Notes: a model not told the origin generated them from the sequence alone. Positions 46,735 to 60,211 are shown, counted from the stretch's first letter. The stretch: 64,000 nt of DNA from Perilla frutescens (GCA_026008535.1 BRKX01000004.1:58908501-58972500); one strand, 5' to 3'. Numbers and translations are program-made.

Positions 46735-46785
46735 GAGACCGTCTAACGGGTCTCTTCTGTTAGACGGATCCTATGACCCGACCCG
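46735..46785. repeat. Terminal hairpin of element A, left
   Basis: ACCGTCTAACGG and CTGTTAGACGG, separated by GTCTCTT, are inverted repeats near the element end. The same hairpin is at its right end (51090-51122) and at both ends of element B (60538-60570 and 62168-62202). Confidence 0.85.
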
Positions 46786-46809
46786 ACCCATTTGACTAAA
46801 TTTATATAG

Positions 46810-48750
46810 TAAAAAAATTCACCTCATTGCCCCGCAGATCTTTGAAATTTTCCCTAATCTGCTCCTTCTCTGCGATCCTCAACAAATCGCCATCCCTCCG
46901 CCTACGCAACTGCTACAGCCATCACCATCACCACCACCATTGAAACCATTACCACCATTGTAACGTTGTCGCCGCAGTTTTCCCAAATCTCTGCAACTTT
47001 CCACCTCCGCCTCTGCAATCGGGGCGACTCCAACTCGTAGAAGGTGGAATTCAACCGTTACATTCATCATCATCTAGCGCCATTTGCTCCTCTCATTCAA
47101 TTGAGCTTCAATTGAAAGTGTAGCTCCGATTGAAGGTATATTTATGTTGAAACTTTTATTTAAAAAGAAGAGCGAGTATTTATTTAGGGTTTCCCTTCTT
47201 AGTTCTTGGTAAATATAATACAAAAAAAAAATCAATTTTGCATTTATTAAATAAATCAGAAAAGTTATGAAACACTTGCTGCATTCTTGAATTGAATATT
47301 ATTGGTATCATTGCAAATGTCTCATGTCAGAACTATGTTTGGCAAGTTCTTTGCTAATATATGGTGCTCCATCAAATATGTCATGGTGATATAGAATCTC
47401 GAGCTTGCAAGTGCTTCACAAAGGTTGTATTTGTGTATATATATAACCTACTTATATGTTTTCTCATAATTTAAAGTCAATATTGTACTGCCTAGCTCTA
47501 TATTTCCATACTCATCATATTATTTTTTCTACTTTCTATTTAGTGTTTTTCATCTAAATGATATTTGTCTCTTGTTGATGCACGAATTGCACATTAATTA
47601 AACTATGTCTTACTATTACTACATAAGTAAGGTCTGTTCATCGTAGATCTGCTTTTTATATGAAAATGGCTTTTATATAATCGAAAGAAGAAACTTAGTT
47701 GAATTTCACTAGGGATGGTATATATCATGCTAATATATTGTCTGTTGTTTTTGAATAAGATGTTTTCATTAGTTTGCTTGGATGTTCCTGTGAAATATGC
47801 ATATTGATATTTGATGGTTATGCTTGCCTTATTCTCTATGTATTTCTGTAATCTTTAATGTCTTTTACTTGATGTTAGTTAATCTTATTTATCTGTCTGA
47901 ATCTATGCTTCCAGTAAGTTTCTTCGTGCTACCAAGGCACAATTTTGACTAACTAATGCCTAAGCTACCGGCAATGACATATACTGCATAACCACTTACA
48001 TTTATTTCTCATGTTTTTTCTCTAAATTTGATATATTGAGAGCTGCTTTATGTAAATAATTTCTTGTGCTATTAGTTATTAGCTAGTTATGTAGAAAACT
48101 GCAAATTATTTATTTAAAATTGAATACATGAGTTTGTGTTTGCCTAACACGGTAGCATAACTTTAGCATCAATGGAATCTGTGATTATCTTTTATTTTTC
48201 TACAATTTAATCACGTAATTTTCATTTCATGAAGCAAAGGGTTGGACTCACTGTCTTTTTTTTAGTATTGTATAATTGAAGGTGTATTTTTTTAGAATCT
48301 CATCTCTTACTTAATTATATTGGAGATCATATTGTGGGAGGGGGATCAATAGATATTTGTAGTGTTAAAGATTAATTTTGCAGTTATTAAAAAATGAAAA
48401 TATTTTTGATATATTTGCTGATGTAATAAACTAAATCTTCATTATTTGCATTCTATTATGCAATGACTCAACTATACTTTATGTGTTCTTGCTTAATGAA
48501 ATTTCATTAGCTTATAAGTAATGATCATTTTTGTTATTTAAGCTTTATTATTGCTTACGTCTTTCTTTTATTTGCTATTGATGTGGATTGTCTTGTAGGT
48601 TTATAAATGAGGATTCAAATGATGGCGCGCAAGGAAATCATCACCATTTGATAACAAAAACTTGTTGCATGTAGTGGATTCTGAACCAAAGAAGAAGGAT
48701 AAGAGGAAGAAATTAGTAAAGAATCCCAAAACTAAAATGGATGTCATATA
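46810..48750. other. Element A interior, left part
   Basis: 46830-47090 is GC-richer, with open frames on the minus strand (for example 47073-46879, Gly-rich) that could be a captured first exon; I do not recognise it. 47140-48590 is AT-rich like intron sequence. Near 48596-48720 a short acceptor (TTGTAG) and an exon-like stretch are followed by the start of the repeat array. Confidence 0.35.
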
Positions 48751-48789
48751 GCTAATAGTTTCTTCTTATGTTGCAAATTGTATTCTACT

Positions 48790-50245
48790 TTGTCAGTTAA
48801 GTATCATTAACAAGATGTATCATTAACATTAGCTTATGTTTCAAACCAATAACAAGATGTATCGGTAACATTAGCTGTGAAATGAAGTATCATTAACGAT
48901 GAAGTTAAGTATCATTAAATATAAATTTGGCAAAATATCATTAACTATTAAGTGAAGTGGAGTATAATATGATATTATTGATGATTAAACATTAACTATC
49001 AAATCAAGAATAGATAAATGTCATTAACTATGAGTGGAGTATGTCATTAACTCAAGTATCATTATTTATGAAGTGAAGTATCATTAACTCACATATGAGT
49101 ATCATTATTTATGGGGTGAAGTATCATTACCTGTGAAGTGTAATTTCATTACTATGGAAAAAAGTATCACTAATTGTGAAGAAAGTGTTACTAATTGAAG
49201 AAAAGTATCACTAATTGAAGAAAAATATCACTAATTGCAGAAGAAAGTATCACTAATTATAAAGAAAAGTACCACTAATTGCGGAAGAAAGTATCACTAA
49301 TTGCAGAAGAAAATATCACTAATTAGAAAGAAACATATCACTAATTGCAGAAGAAAGTATCACTAATTAGAAAAAAGTATCACTAATTAGAAAGAAAAGT
49401 ATCATTAATTGCATAAGAAAGTATCACTAATTAGAAAGAAAAGTATCACTAATTGCGGAAGAAAGTATCACAAATTGCAGAAGAAAGTATCACTAATTGA
49501 AGAAAAATATCACTAATTGCAGAAGAAGGTATCACTAATTATAAAGAAAAGTATCACTAATTGTAGAAGAAAGTATCACTAATTATAAAGAAAAGTATCA
49601 CTAATTGCGGAAGAAAGTATCACTAATTAGATGAAAAAGTATCACTCATTGCAGAAGAAAGTATCACTAATTAGAAAAAAAGTATCACTAATTAGAAGAA
49701 AAATATCACTAATTGCAGAAGAAAGTATCACTAATTACAAAAAAAAGTATCTCTAATTAGAAAGAAAAATATCACTAATTGTGGAAGAAAGTATCACAAA
49801 TTGCAGAAGAAAGTATCACTAATTGAAGAAAATTATCACTAATTTCAGAAGACAATATCACTAATTATAAAGAAAAGTATCACTAATTGCGGAAGAAAGT
49901 ATCACTAATTAGATGAAAAGTATCACTAATTGTAGAAGAAAATATCACTAATTATAAAGAAAAGTATCACTAATTAGAAAAAAGTATGACTAATTAGAAG
50001 AAAAATATCAGTAATTGCAGAAGAAAGTATCACTAATTACAAAAAAAAATCACTGATTAGAAAGAAAAGTGTCAGTTTAAAACGTAATCTCAAATTGAGA
50101 ATCAGGTCTATGAATACAATAAAAACTCATTCTTAAGTAAAAAAAATTATTTCATTATCATAGAGAAAAATATTATTGATTACAAAATAAAGTATCACTA
50201 ATTACAAAAGCAAGTAACACTAATTACAAATAAAAGTATCACTAA
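48790..50245 (+). repeat. ATCACTAATT tandem array of element A
   Basis: First about 350 bp of AGTATCATTAAC-type units, then about 1.1 kb of GAAAGTATCACTAATT units separated by GCAGAA, AGAAA or ATAAAG. The effective period is about 18-36 bp. A non-repetitive block (about 50070-50165) interrupts the end. The same array and block occur in reverse complement in element B. Confidence 0.92.
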
Positions 50246-50251
50246 AAATCT

Positions 50252-50470
50252 TCAATACCCATCAATTAGACTATTGTACGTCACTCTATTTGGAGCTACA
50301 TTTATGTTCGACATTTCATCGAACAACTTCTGGGCGGAATCCCCCACTTTCCTCTCCTTACACAACCCACCGATCAAAACATTGTACACAAACCCATTCA
50401 CCCTAATCCCACATTTCTTCATTCCATTCATCAGCTCGAAACCTTTCTCCATGTCATCAACTTAAAATTC
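50252..50470 (-). pseudogene. Captured pentatricopeptide repeat (PPR) gene fragment
   Basis: The minus strand reads GFVYNVLIGGLCKERKVGD, then AQKLFDEMSNINVAPNRVTY and NSLIDGY before a stop. These are about two P-type PPR motifs, RNA-binding helical hairpins of organelle proteins. There is no transit peptide and no further motif, so only a small piece of a large gene is present. It lies between the repeat array and the right end of element A. Confidence 0.8.
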
Positions 50471-51085
50471 AAGCAAAAATTGCCGAAATCCAGAATGAAT
50501 CACCTTTCTGCCTTGAAGTTCAACTTGCAGATCAAACAACAAATCAAAGTCAAAGCATAATCAAATCATCCCCTTTTGCACAAGATAAATTCTAAATTTC
50601 CTCCTGATCAAACAACAAATCAAAGTCAAAGCTCAGCTCAGTACCAACATTACCACAACACGCGAGATCGAGCACCAAATGAACTGCACACAATTACGTT
50701 ACCGACTACCTAAACCTAAACACACACAATCACATATACTCGGTGCAATTCTAAAATAGATCCACATTCACTAGATTTCGGTGGATTCAGGAGATCTGGC
50801 GGCGGCGTGATGGAGAAACTGAGATCGGCGGTGATGGAAAAGGCATCGGACATTCGCCCACTCTCAGCGGTTTCTTCCCCACCCAAGTAGTGTCGCCACC
50901 CATCGACATCACACGTCTTTTTTATTTGATTGTGTGTGCAAGCTGGGACATCAGCCGGTGAAATCACGGGCGATTCAAACGGTGGAAGATTGAAGTGAGT
51001 CACGGCTCACGAATTTTAAAAAAATTAAAATTGAAATTTTGAAATGGCCGCTGACGGAGAGAATCAGGTAGGATAATAGGTCGGA
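50471..51085 (-). other. Element A interior, right part
   Basis: A 95-codon minus-strand frame (51003-50716) is rich in Pro, Ser and Glu with no motif I recognise. The region is GC-richer than the array and may be another captured fragment or leader. Confidence 0.3.
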
Positions 51086-51149
51086 GTAGGATCCGTCTAA
51101 CGGAAGCGACCCGTTAGACTGTCCTACAGGAGCGTGCCTCATTTTTTAT

Positions 51150-51753
51150 TTGGATTTTGAATAGTTGGGTCCATTAACACAAAGTTATGACTAAACTGTG
51201 GAATCTTAACATACAAGTGAATATCAATAAAAAAGTAGTTGAATCCCGGAAAACAATTCAATTATTCTTAATTAAATTTAGTTAGCAGATTTTCGGACAG
51301 AAATTTGAAATATTTTTGCCTTTTGGAATCGTCTAAAGGGTAATGGATTATATGGAAACTGTTAATAATTATCGTAACTAAATCCTGAAGATATAATAAC
51401 TTATTTATTTCTTCGTAAAATCGGTCGTCTATATTTTATCTTTTAGATTTTTCATACCTGTCAATCACATATTCTCATATAGTATATTTTTTTCAAAAAA
51501 TACTTACTCAAACTACCAAAAATAAATAAATCAATGGAATTATTGAGCCCACCATAATTATGATTATCATTTAATTTAAAATCCACTCCAAATATTTCAA
51601 ATTCTTCAAATACTTCCGTCTCCCCGCCCAAACGGCAAACACCAAAAAAATCAAATCTCATTTTCAACCTCCAATCGAATCCCTAATCTCATATTTCTCC
51701 AATTTTCACCAACTACAACACCAAGACACCCAGCTCAATCTATTCCAACAAAA
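51150..51753 (+). promoter_or_regulatory. Upstream region of the At4g14310-like gene
   Basis: About 600 bp of AT-rich sequence between element A and the start codon. The last 130 bp are C- and T-rich, as plant 5' leaders often are. No single TATA box can be assigned with confidence. Confidence 0.4.
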
Positions 51754-54747
51754 ATGTCCACGGCATCGGGGCGCCGGATAAAAGAACGCGGCGGCGGAGG
51801 CGGAAAAATCACTGCGCCACCCGCCGGAAAAGTGTCCCCAGTTCCAGGGAGGTCTGTTTCCACGGGGAAGGAGAACCCCAGGCCCACATCACGGGTTCGG
51901 GCCGCGACCCAAAAGCCCACTCTAAGACCCATGGCACGGGTCGACAAGTCCGCGGTGGCGCCGCCGCCGGACGAGCTACGTTCCAGGTGGTCTACTTCAT
52001 CGGTTCCGAGAGGTAGGAGTTCTAGCCCTTCTGAATTTACTAGGGTTATGTCTGATTTGAGGAAGAATCCTTCGAGAGCTTATCTGGGTTCGGCTAGGGG
52101 CAAAGAAAATGGTGTTATTATGAAGGGGTTTAATGAGAAAGCTGGGGAAAAATCTGATCTTGAACAAAGATATGGAAAAGAATTGGCCAAAAATGGGGGA
52201 GTTTTGGGTGAATCGGTGAGAGGTTCTAAAAAACTGGATACGGTTAAAATTAGGGTTGTGAACAACGGGGGAAGTGATAAAGAAGGATTTTTAGGGTCAA
52301 TTAAGAAGGAAGCACCAAATCTTGAGATGATGGTTTTGAAAGATTTCAAGAAGAAAAGTGAACGAAGTGTCGAGGAGCGAGAAGGGGAATTTCAAGAAAA
52401 TGAGAAAATAACTGTTGCGGTTTTGACTGGGGATAGTGAAGGAAAAGAAAAAAAAATGAGCTCATCTTTGGTGAAAAGATCTGATCTTGATGAAGAAGTC
52501 GGTCTCAAAAGTAACAAAGTTGCTGTCAACAAAGTTAGCAACTGTGCGGGTGCTTTGAGAGAAAATGCTGTAAACAAGCATCCCAGCAAGCTTCATGAGA
52601 AGCTTGCGTTTTTGGAAGGGAAAGTGAAGAGAATAGCATCCGACATAAAGAGGACTAAGGAGATGTTGGACTCGAATAACCCTGATGCCTCAAAAATGAT
52701 ATTGTCTGACATTCAAGAAAAGATTACTGGGATTGAGAAAGCCATGGTGTATGTTGCTGGTAGTGATGGAAATCCCAAGATGGGGTTTGTGACATGTGGC
52801 GAACAAAATCAAGATGATGAAGAAGGAAAAGAAGTCAATGATGCTAAAACTGCGGCTAAGGGGTTGAATGCTGAAGAACTGGAAGCACGGTTGTTTCCTC
52901 ATCATAAATTGATGAGAGATAGGACTTTATCAAAGTCGACATCCAGAAGTTCCCAGACTCGCCTACTGGCTGTAGGAGAATCCACAAGCATGCATATTGT
53001 GGATGAGAAGGCAACTACATTCGAAGATAATGCTATTGCTGTGGAATTGTTTGCTTCTTTGAGTAAGGAAGAATCACATGTTGGTGCAGATGCAAGTAAG
53101 CTTCAAGCGATGGATGATTCTGCCACTTCTGCAGAAGAAAGTTCTTCATTTACTGCACTTCATGTCAAAGTTGACCTTGATGATTTGCTTATGTCTGATG
53201 AAAAGCTTGATGATTTTGATGACGAAGAGAGAGGGCCAGCCGTGATATCTGATGAGGAGGTGGAAGATCATTTTACATACAAACTGAATGATATAGGATG
53301 CAAGACCTCAACTGGAGGATGGTTCGTGTCAGAGGGAGAGTCCGTTCTTCTTGCACATGATGATGGTTCTTGTTCTTTCTATGATATCGCTAATTCTGAG
53401 GTATAATCCTGACATTGTAAATGCTTTTGTTATATCTATGTGGAGTAGTTTTGTTTATTAATATATATCAGTGAATTATTAAAAATGCAAAAATTGTTTG
53501 TTTACAGGAGAAAGCTGAATACAAGCCCCCTGCTGGAGTCTTTCCAAATATGTGGCAAGACTGTTGGATAATCCGTGCCCCTAGTGCAGATGGATGCTCT
53601 GGAAGATATGTTGTGGCGGCATCTGCAGGAAATTCGGGGCATTCGGGCTTTTGCTCGTGGGATTTCTACACAAAGAAAATATGTGCTCATCATTTTGAGG
53701 GTGAAACCACCCATACAAGAACAGCCCTCGCTCCTCTATCAAACAACACCATGCATGGAAGACTTAATCTGTCAACTGCTACGGCTACTGAAAATCAGCA
53801 ATGGTGGTATAAGCCATGTGGACCACTAATCATGTCAGGATGTAGCAGTCAGAGGATGGTCCAAGTTTTTGATATTCGTGATGGGGAGCAAGTAATGAAA
53901 TGGGAGCTGCAGAAGCCTCTCGCAACAATGGATTATGCAAGTCCTTTGCAGTGGAGAAACAGAGGGAAAGTGGCAATAGCAGAATCAGACTCCATTTCTG
54001 TATGGGATGTCAGCACCCTTAGTTCTCAGGCACTGTTGTCAGTGTCTTCTTCTGGTCGCAAAATTTCTGCTCTACATGTTAATAACACAGATGCAGAATT
54101 AGGCGGAGGAGTTAGGCAAAGGTAAGAGAAATTGAATGGTTGAGGTAGCTTATTTCATTAAGCATGACTATCTTTTGCTTACATTAGACACTATTAATTT
54201 GTACATTTCATGCAGAGTTAGTTCAGCAGAAGCAGAAGGACATGATGGAGTATTCTGCACTTCGGACTCTATTAACGTGCTAGATTTCCGGCAACCTTCA
54301 GGTATTGGTCTTAAGATACCTAAAGTTGGAGTGGATGTGCAGTCAGTTTTCTCACGTGGGGATTCAATCTACATCGGATGCTCGAGTTTAAGATCAGCTG
54401 CAAAAAAGCAATACATTCCCCAAATCCAACAGTTTTCATTGCGCAAACAAAAACTATTTAGCACCTACACATTGCCGGAATCAAATGCTCATAACCACTT
54501 CGCAGCATTGACACAAGTTTGGGGAAGTTCAAGCTATGTCATGGGAGTTTCTGGACTTGGTTTATTTGTTTTCGACTCCCTGCAGGATGATGGACTACCT
54601 TCCTTCGCAATGGATTACAACATCTCACAAAAGGTTACAGAAACCATCGGACCAAATGACATGTATTGTCCTTCGTTTGATTATTTGTCTTCCAGGGTTC
54701 TACTCATTTCCAAAGATCGTCCTGCGCAGTGGAGGTACTTGTTCTAG
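51754..54747 (+). CDS. WD40-repeat-like protein, homologue of Arabidopsis At4g14310 (reported as a KIN14B-interacting protein)
   Basis: Three exons: 51754-53400, 53508-54121 and 54216-54747. Borders are GAG|GT...CAG|GAG and AAAG|GT...GCAG|A. The joined frame is 2793 nt and encodes 930 residues. The first 110 residues are basic, disordered and rich in Ser, Pro and Arg (GRRIKERGGGGG, RSRWSTSSVPRGRSSS). Residues about 277-305 (KLHEKLAFLEGKVKRIASD) are predicted coiled coil. An acidic stretch precedes residue 540. From about residue 550 (EKAEYKPPAGVFPNMWQD) the protein is a WD40-type beta-propeller (SCSFYDIANSE, FDIRDGEQVMKWEL, AIAESDSISVWDVS). By homology it may link to a kinesin-14 or the division machinery; the sequence itself shows only the domains. 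It is convergent with PHO1. Confidence 0.88.
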
Positions 54748-55585
54748 ATAAAATTTTAAGACGCATGGATTGAGCAATAACTTATTGCCTGCTGTAATTT
54801 TGTCGTATTAGCTACATGTGTAAAACTTGCTTCTTTGAGTGATTGTGAGGTTGTTTTTTTAATGCAGCTTTGTTTGTAAGTCCTGTATAATATCTAGTTT
54901 TTGTCCCTTTTGGTTAATGGGACGTGTGATATTTGAAATGCTTTTGATCATCAAGCTTAAACAATGGATGCATTTGGTGTTTCAGTATTGAAGCATTTGA
55001 TAGTTTTGTTTACTTGATTCATAGCTTAGACGTCTCTCTTTCTGTGTTTGTGTGTACACAGCCCATTTGGTTTACTGCGATTGGGCAAGGAACCATTAAA
55101 ATCTGAAATTGACAGCAGATATATAACTCAAATTCTCTTTCCTTGCATTTTCTTGATATCCAGTTATTGTTGTTGGTTTAAGTTTACCCTTGTTGCCCCT
55201 GTTTCTCCATATTTATAATTATAGCTAAACAACAAATCAAGATACAAGCGTCTTCATACGTTTGAACTGCGAATGAACAAATCATGCTATGAAATTTGAT
55301 TCAATTGGAATAGGATAGACCCAGCTCTCATTTCACTGAGGTACCACTTTTAAGATATGCTGCTCAAGCTGAAGGTGAAGGTATATTTACGCGGTCCAAA
55401 ATCTCCGTTAGTAACTCTCTGCTGTATAGTAATAGAACTTGTGTATGCCCAAGTGTGCAGCTTCACAGAGCTCTGTCTTGTTCGCAGCTAAAACATCTTC
55501 GAACATCTCTCTGATACTTAATGTCTCATCTGCTCCTCCTTTCCCGGCATTGCTGTTGCATCAGTACAAGATGTTTCTTGTGATT
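54748..55585. other. Intergenic space between convergent genes
   Basis: 838 bp holding the 3' ends of both genes. It is T-rich with no open frame of note. Poly(A) signals cannot be assigned with certainty. Confidence 0.5.
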
Positions 55586-55934
55586 TCAATCAGAATCCAT
55601 TTCTCTGAATGGTAATGGCACTGTCTTAACTGCTCTAAACTTGCCAGCATTGTTCAGGTGCTCATTTTCCAATCTGTATTTACCATGAAGTGTGAGATTA
55701 GCCTAATTCTCATTTGAAACACTTTTTTTTTTCAGTAGACTGAAGCTGTCTGTGTACCTGTAGTAGTTCCAGTGTCCACGCCTTATGACCTCCAATGAAG
55801 CCAGTAAAAAGTTGAGCATGCACGATTGCAACGCCCCTACATTGAAGTTGATCACGGCCTCTACCCATGCTATTCTTAGGACAAAGTTCAAAGCCTGAGG
55901 AATTCATGCATAGAACTCAAAAGTTCAGCCAAGC

Positions 55935-55993
<59 letters not shown>

Positions 55994-58900
55994 CTCACTA
56001 TGGATCCATAATAAGTGCTTCTGTTCTTGAGCACTAGATCATCCCTGAGCCAAGGATTCTTGGACTTCCTGTTTAGAAGCCCCCAGTCTTTAACAAAATC
56101 CCAATACAGTTGGTAGACTGTTGCGACGACTGAAGTCACCAAAACTGTGTACATCCATAGCTGTGAGGGATTTCTGGCGTAGGTTAGCCTCGCCCCAGCT
56201 GCCACCATAGCCGAAACATACTTCCCCAGATTTGCAAGGTGATCCGGATTGCTCTCGTCGAACCATCTCCGAGCACACTAAGGCATCACAACACAGTCCC
56301 TCTTTAACAAAATCTACACACTTCTCAAACATCATCAAAAGAGAGCTCAAACATGTGCACCTCACCTGCATTGCTCGCCAGTAATAGGGCGCGAAGGAGA
56401 TAACATAAGCAAGCTCCCTGTATAGCTTCCCCGACTTGCAAGTCTCATAATGGTGTGTTTTGAAACTTCTTGCAATAAAATAGCATGACGCTGCCTCCAT
56501 GTGCCTCAGCAATGGAATCTGTAGCGAGAAAAACATCAGAATGAGATCAAATTTTCTTGAAATTTCTTGCTGCATCACAGTGGCTTATTTACCTGACTAG
56601 TGAGCTGATCAGCCATGAAGAAGTCCACCATCAGAACCTTGTAAAAGGGGGAGCAGATAATGTTCCTCATGACTCTAAGGAAGCAATACCGCGTTGAGCG
56701 ATAAAACACGTTCAACGGGGATATCAGCAACACTACAGAGCACTGCAAAAACCACAGAAACAGCAAGGTCAAGATTATTAAAAAAAAAAAGAGAAGCAAG
56801 CATTTTCCTGGTTGCTATTAATGATGGTGAAATATGACTAACCAGCAGCAAGATCCCGGGAATGAAGTCGACCTCACGAGGAAAGAAGCCAGTGGAGAGC
56901 AAGATGAGGTGCAATACCATAGCTCCAACAACAGCAGTCATCAAAGAGGTGCAGATGAGGAAAGCGTCTCTGTATTTGAGGTCGCTGCTCGGTTGGAACT
57001 CGAAGATGAAGTTGTAGTTGATCCTTGTGCTCTTCCACATACACAGATTGCATCCATACATGAACAAGTGCAGGCTTAGCAATGCAAACACGCTGCAAAA
57101 TTTCCAAAATCAAAAGAGATTTTAGCATTATATATATGTATGTATATTAATGAGCTTGTTCAAAATCAGAATAAAAATTATGTACCTGAAAATGGGATAA
57201 ACCGTTTCCATATACGCAGCTTGTGTAGCAGGTGCGAGCATGCCACTTATATGTGCTAAGATTGCATAGACGCCGAATAATGTCACAAAACTCCCTGTGA
57301 ATAAACCTGTCACAATAAAAAAATATATATATTCAAAATTTTCCCTATGATTATATTAAAAATATAATTAGATTGAAAATCGATCGCACCAACGAAAAAG
57401 GTGACAAGGTGAGAGTCTTTGTGATGTAAAGGCCTTAAAAACTTCATCGCCTTCTTCCTGTCGTTGTTGGTGTAGTGCTCTGTGAACAAGGACTCCACTT
57501 CGTCCATTAATCTTACCACCTTAATTATTATTTTCCACAATACATTAATCATATTCATTCGTTACTAAAATTCAATAAAATATTTATTTATTGAATAATA
57601 ACAAAATTGCAGCCAGACATTAATAAATATTTACCTTATCTGAACTGATGAAATTTGATCTTTTTACTGTTTTGAGGTAGTCTGCCGATGCCTGCCGATT
57701 TGAAACCTGTTCATGCATGGACAAAACATCAGAAAAATATATACTATATATTTTCAATTAATATCAAATAAACTATATATGTTACCTTGTCAAATTTCTT
57801 CAGTATCTTTGTGAAGGCAACCATATTCAGTGAACTGCCATAACCATAAAACTCTCATTAGTCATTACAACAATATATATAGACTAATTAATACCACATG
57901 CAGTTTCATTTAATTAATTCATATATTTCCAAAACCAAAACAGCAATAAATCAATGAGTCAATTTATTATTTAAAAAAATAAAACCTGTATGTTTTAAGC
58001 AATCCTAGGCCTCTGTAAAGTTCCACAAATGCCCCTCTTATCATTTTTTCAGCACACTGAACCTTGTTTCTGTTGATGCATTCACCTCCTCCTCCTCCTC
58101 CACCTTTCGCCAAAGGCTCCCGCAGCATTGACGTCACGGCGGCTATCGTCCGTGCCGGCGTCGTCGCCGGAATATCTATTCTCATCGTTATCTTAGGCTT
58201 CATCCTTTTCTTTGGTTTTGATGAATAGTCGAATTTTATGCCATTTTTCTCTAGTGCAGCTATCACGTCGTCGGTTTCTTGATCCGTTGTCGGACTGCCA
58301 CATTCTGTAAGTATTAAGATAAACACCACTTATAACGCTATTTTATTTATTTTTAATATACAATAATAAGCTAATATATTTGACATAATAATAAAAAAAA
58401 AGAGCCATATATATATATAATAGTATTGGACATGTATTATAACTAGCAAAATTTGAACGTAGATATTCTTATACATAATTAAATGGTACGACAGAACTAA
58501 CCGGAAAAGTCCGATCTCCGTTGTCGCCACGGCGACTGATCAGGCGTAGAGAGAACCCCGGAGTCATCATCGGCGGCGGACTTAGGCGGCAGGTTTTTCC
58601 GGCGGCGATGATCGCTTAGAACACGCTTGAGGTTCAGCAATATCTGAAGCTGCCTATTCAGTAACTCTCCCCTTTCGACAAATTCACTTTCTTTGTCGGT
58701 GTAGAATTGATTTACTTTTTTTAACTCATCGTCCAAAATCTCAAAAAATACCTTAACCTGTTTCATTCATGGAAATAAAAGCCACAAAATCAATATTATT
58801 ACAATTTACAACCAACTGTTCAAATTATTTGATCAGCCGTACGTATTCTTGAAGACGAACAATAATTAAAAAAAATTCAAAATTTTGATTTAATGAGAAA

Positions 58901-60211
58901 TTCAAAGAAAATATTTGATTACAGAAGGAAAATAAATATATATTTTTGGGCACGTTAGTTAGGTCAAGTGCAATTGATGGAAATAAAGAAATAAAGAGAA
59001 TAAGTGATACCTACTTGAAGAATTAGAAATTAATTAATAACCTCGTGTTTTTTTTTTAGAAAAGAGCTGAACACGTACGCTCGATCTCGCTCAGTTTCAT
59101 TAAAGAAGAATTTATGGAAATCTTTTATATAGTTATAGAAAAAATTGATTAATGAAAATAAATAGTAAGAGAATATATAATTAATTAGTAAAAACCTCGT
59201 ATTCTTGAGAAAAGAGCTGAGCATGCTCAGTTTCATCAACGTCTTCATCTTCTTTCTCGTCTTCGTCGTCCGTACCAATTTTGCTTTTCACCTGCAAAAT
59301 TTATTCATTTTCATAAATACCAAAAGATAGAGAAAATATCATCATATCATATCCCTCGAAATCGAAAAAATCAAACTTTTATTGGTTTATATCGTTTTCG
59401 GGTTGTTAAAATTAGTTTCCCTTTTCACGATTTCTTCATGAATCAAAAGTGAGCGCAAACCTGTTTCCTGCTTTAACGCATTCATAAACACAAATATACA
59501 TATAGCTAGAGACCAACTTTAATTTAATTAGGAATATCATTAATTAAAAAAAAAAGGCGCAGAATTAATTATGTCATAGGCTATGATGTAATTTGATTAG
59601 TTTTAGTGCACTCGCTTTAATTTATAAAGTGAAATTAAATTTTGCTCGAAAATGACGTACGTATCTTGATTGCATTCTCTTCTATTTTTGGTGGGGAAAA
59701 AATCTTTATATATTTTTAGTGAGAAATTCTTCAAAACTTTCACATTTTCTGCCATCTTTTGAGAGTGCGTTACAAGACAGCTTTGACATATTGCCACTCA
59801 CAATGACAAAAAAAAAAAAAATAATAATAATAATAATAAAAAAAAGAAACAGAAGAAGAAATTAACGTGAAAATATTGAATTTTCCAAAAACAGTCCAAG
59901 AAACCATAATCTGAGATTGATATGAGACTTATAGAATATATGGATTATTATTATTATTTTTTGGCAAGAAATGAATTGGTTACGTTACGTACCTGAATAT
60001 TTTGGGTGGTGGCGGCGGAGATTTTATGGAGTAAAAAACGAATGGGGTCGAGAATGGATCGGCCGAAATCGCAGTTTGAATGGTGAGCATGTTTGGGTTC
60101 TGTCGCCAACTTAATCCTTTTGATGTGTTTCTTGAGTTGCCAATAATTTAGAAATGCATCTTTCCATTCTGGGATCAGTTGTGCTTCCAGTTCTTTAGAG
60201 AACTTCACCAT
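55586..60211 (-). CDS. PHO1: PHO1-type phosphate exporter (SPX-EXS), complete
   Basis: Fourteen exons, high to low: 60211-59993, 59291-59196, 58757-58502, 58304-57986, 57834-57786, 57706-57635, 57519-57390, 57306-57186, 57092-56843, 56742-56593, 56518-56366, 56277-55999, 55894-55758, 55673-55586. All have GT-AG borders and all phases agree, giving 2319 nt and 772 residues, the usual length. The SPX domain spans residues 1 to about 337 (MVKFSKELEAQLIPEW; AFTKILKKFDK, the inositol-pyrophosphate-binding type of Lys pocket). Membrane helices follow (ALLSLHLFMYGCN), then the EXS domain (WRAMQCARRWFDESNPDHL; LEVIRRGHWNYYR) and the ending AVKTVPLPF. PHO1 exports phosphate into the root xylem from Golgi/plasma membranes. 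The ending and SPX start fit PHO1 itself better than distant homologues, but I could not run a tree. Confidence 0.93.
55939..55981. repeat. (GA)21 microsatellite in PHO1 intron 12
   Basis: An uninterrupted GA run on the plus strand, read as (TC)21 in the gene. It lies in the 104-nt intron 55895-55998, about 44 nt before the acceptor. Confidence 0.95.

Larger units (their letters stand above)
46720..51140 (+). mobile_element. Element A: Pack-MULE-like element with a repeat array and a PPR fragment
   Basis: The left end starts GACAAAAACTTGTATGAGACC and the right end finishes CTACAGGAGCGTGCCTC. Both lead into GTCTAACGG sequences that form a hairpin (CCGTCTAACGG, loop, CNGTTAGACGG). The flanking 9-mers 46711-46719 and 51141-51149 match at 8 of 9. 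The two ends differ in their outer 15-20 bp, but the same two ends occur, inverted, in element B with a perfect 9-bp duplication. That supports a Mutator-type family. No transposase is present. Contents are a GC-rich captured-looking segment (46810-47140), AT-rich filler, the ATCACTAATT array, and gene fragments at 50252-51000. Confidence 0.75.

Noticed and set aside
48790..50245. CRISPR-like regular repeats
   Set aside because: The units are short, degenerate and without unique spacers, in a plant genome and inside a transposon; they are a minisatellite.
52080..52905. Minus-strand open frames within the WD40 gene
   Set aside because: Shadows of exon 1 of the real gene.
56834..57079. 81-codon plus-strand frame
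   Set aside because: Antisense shadow of PHO1 exon 9.
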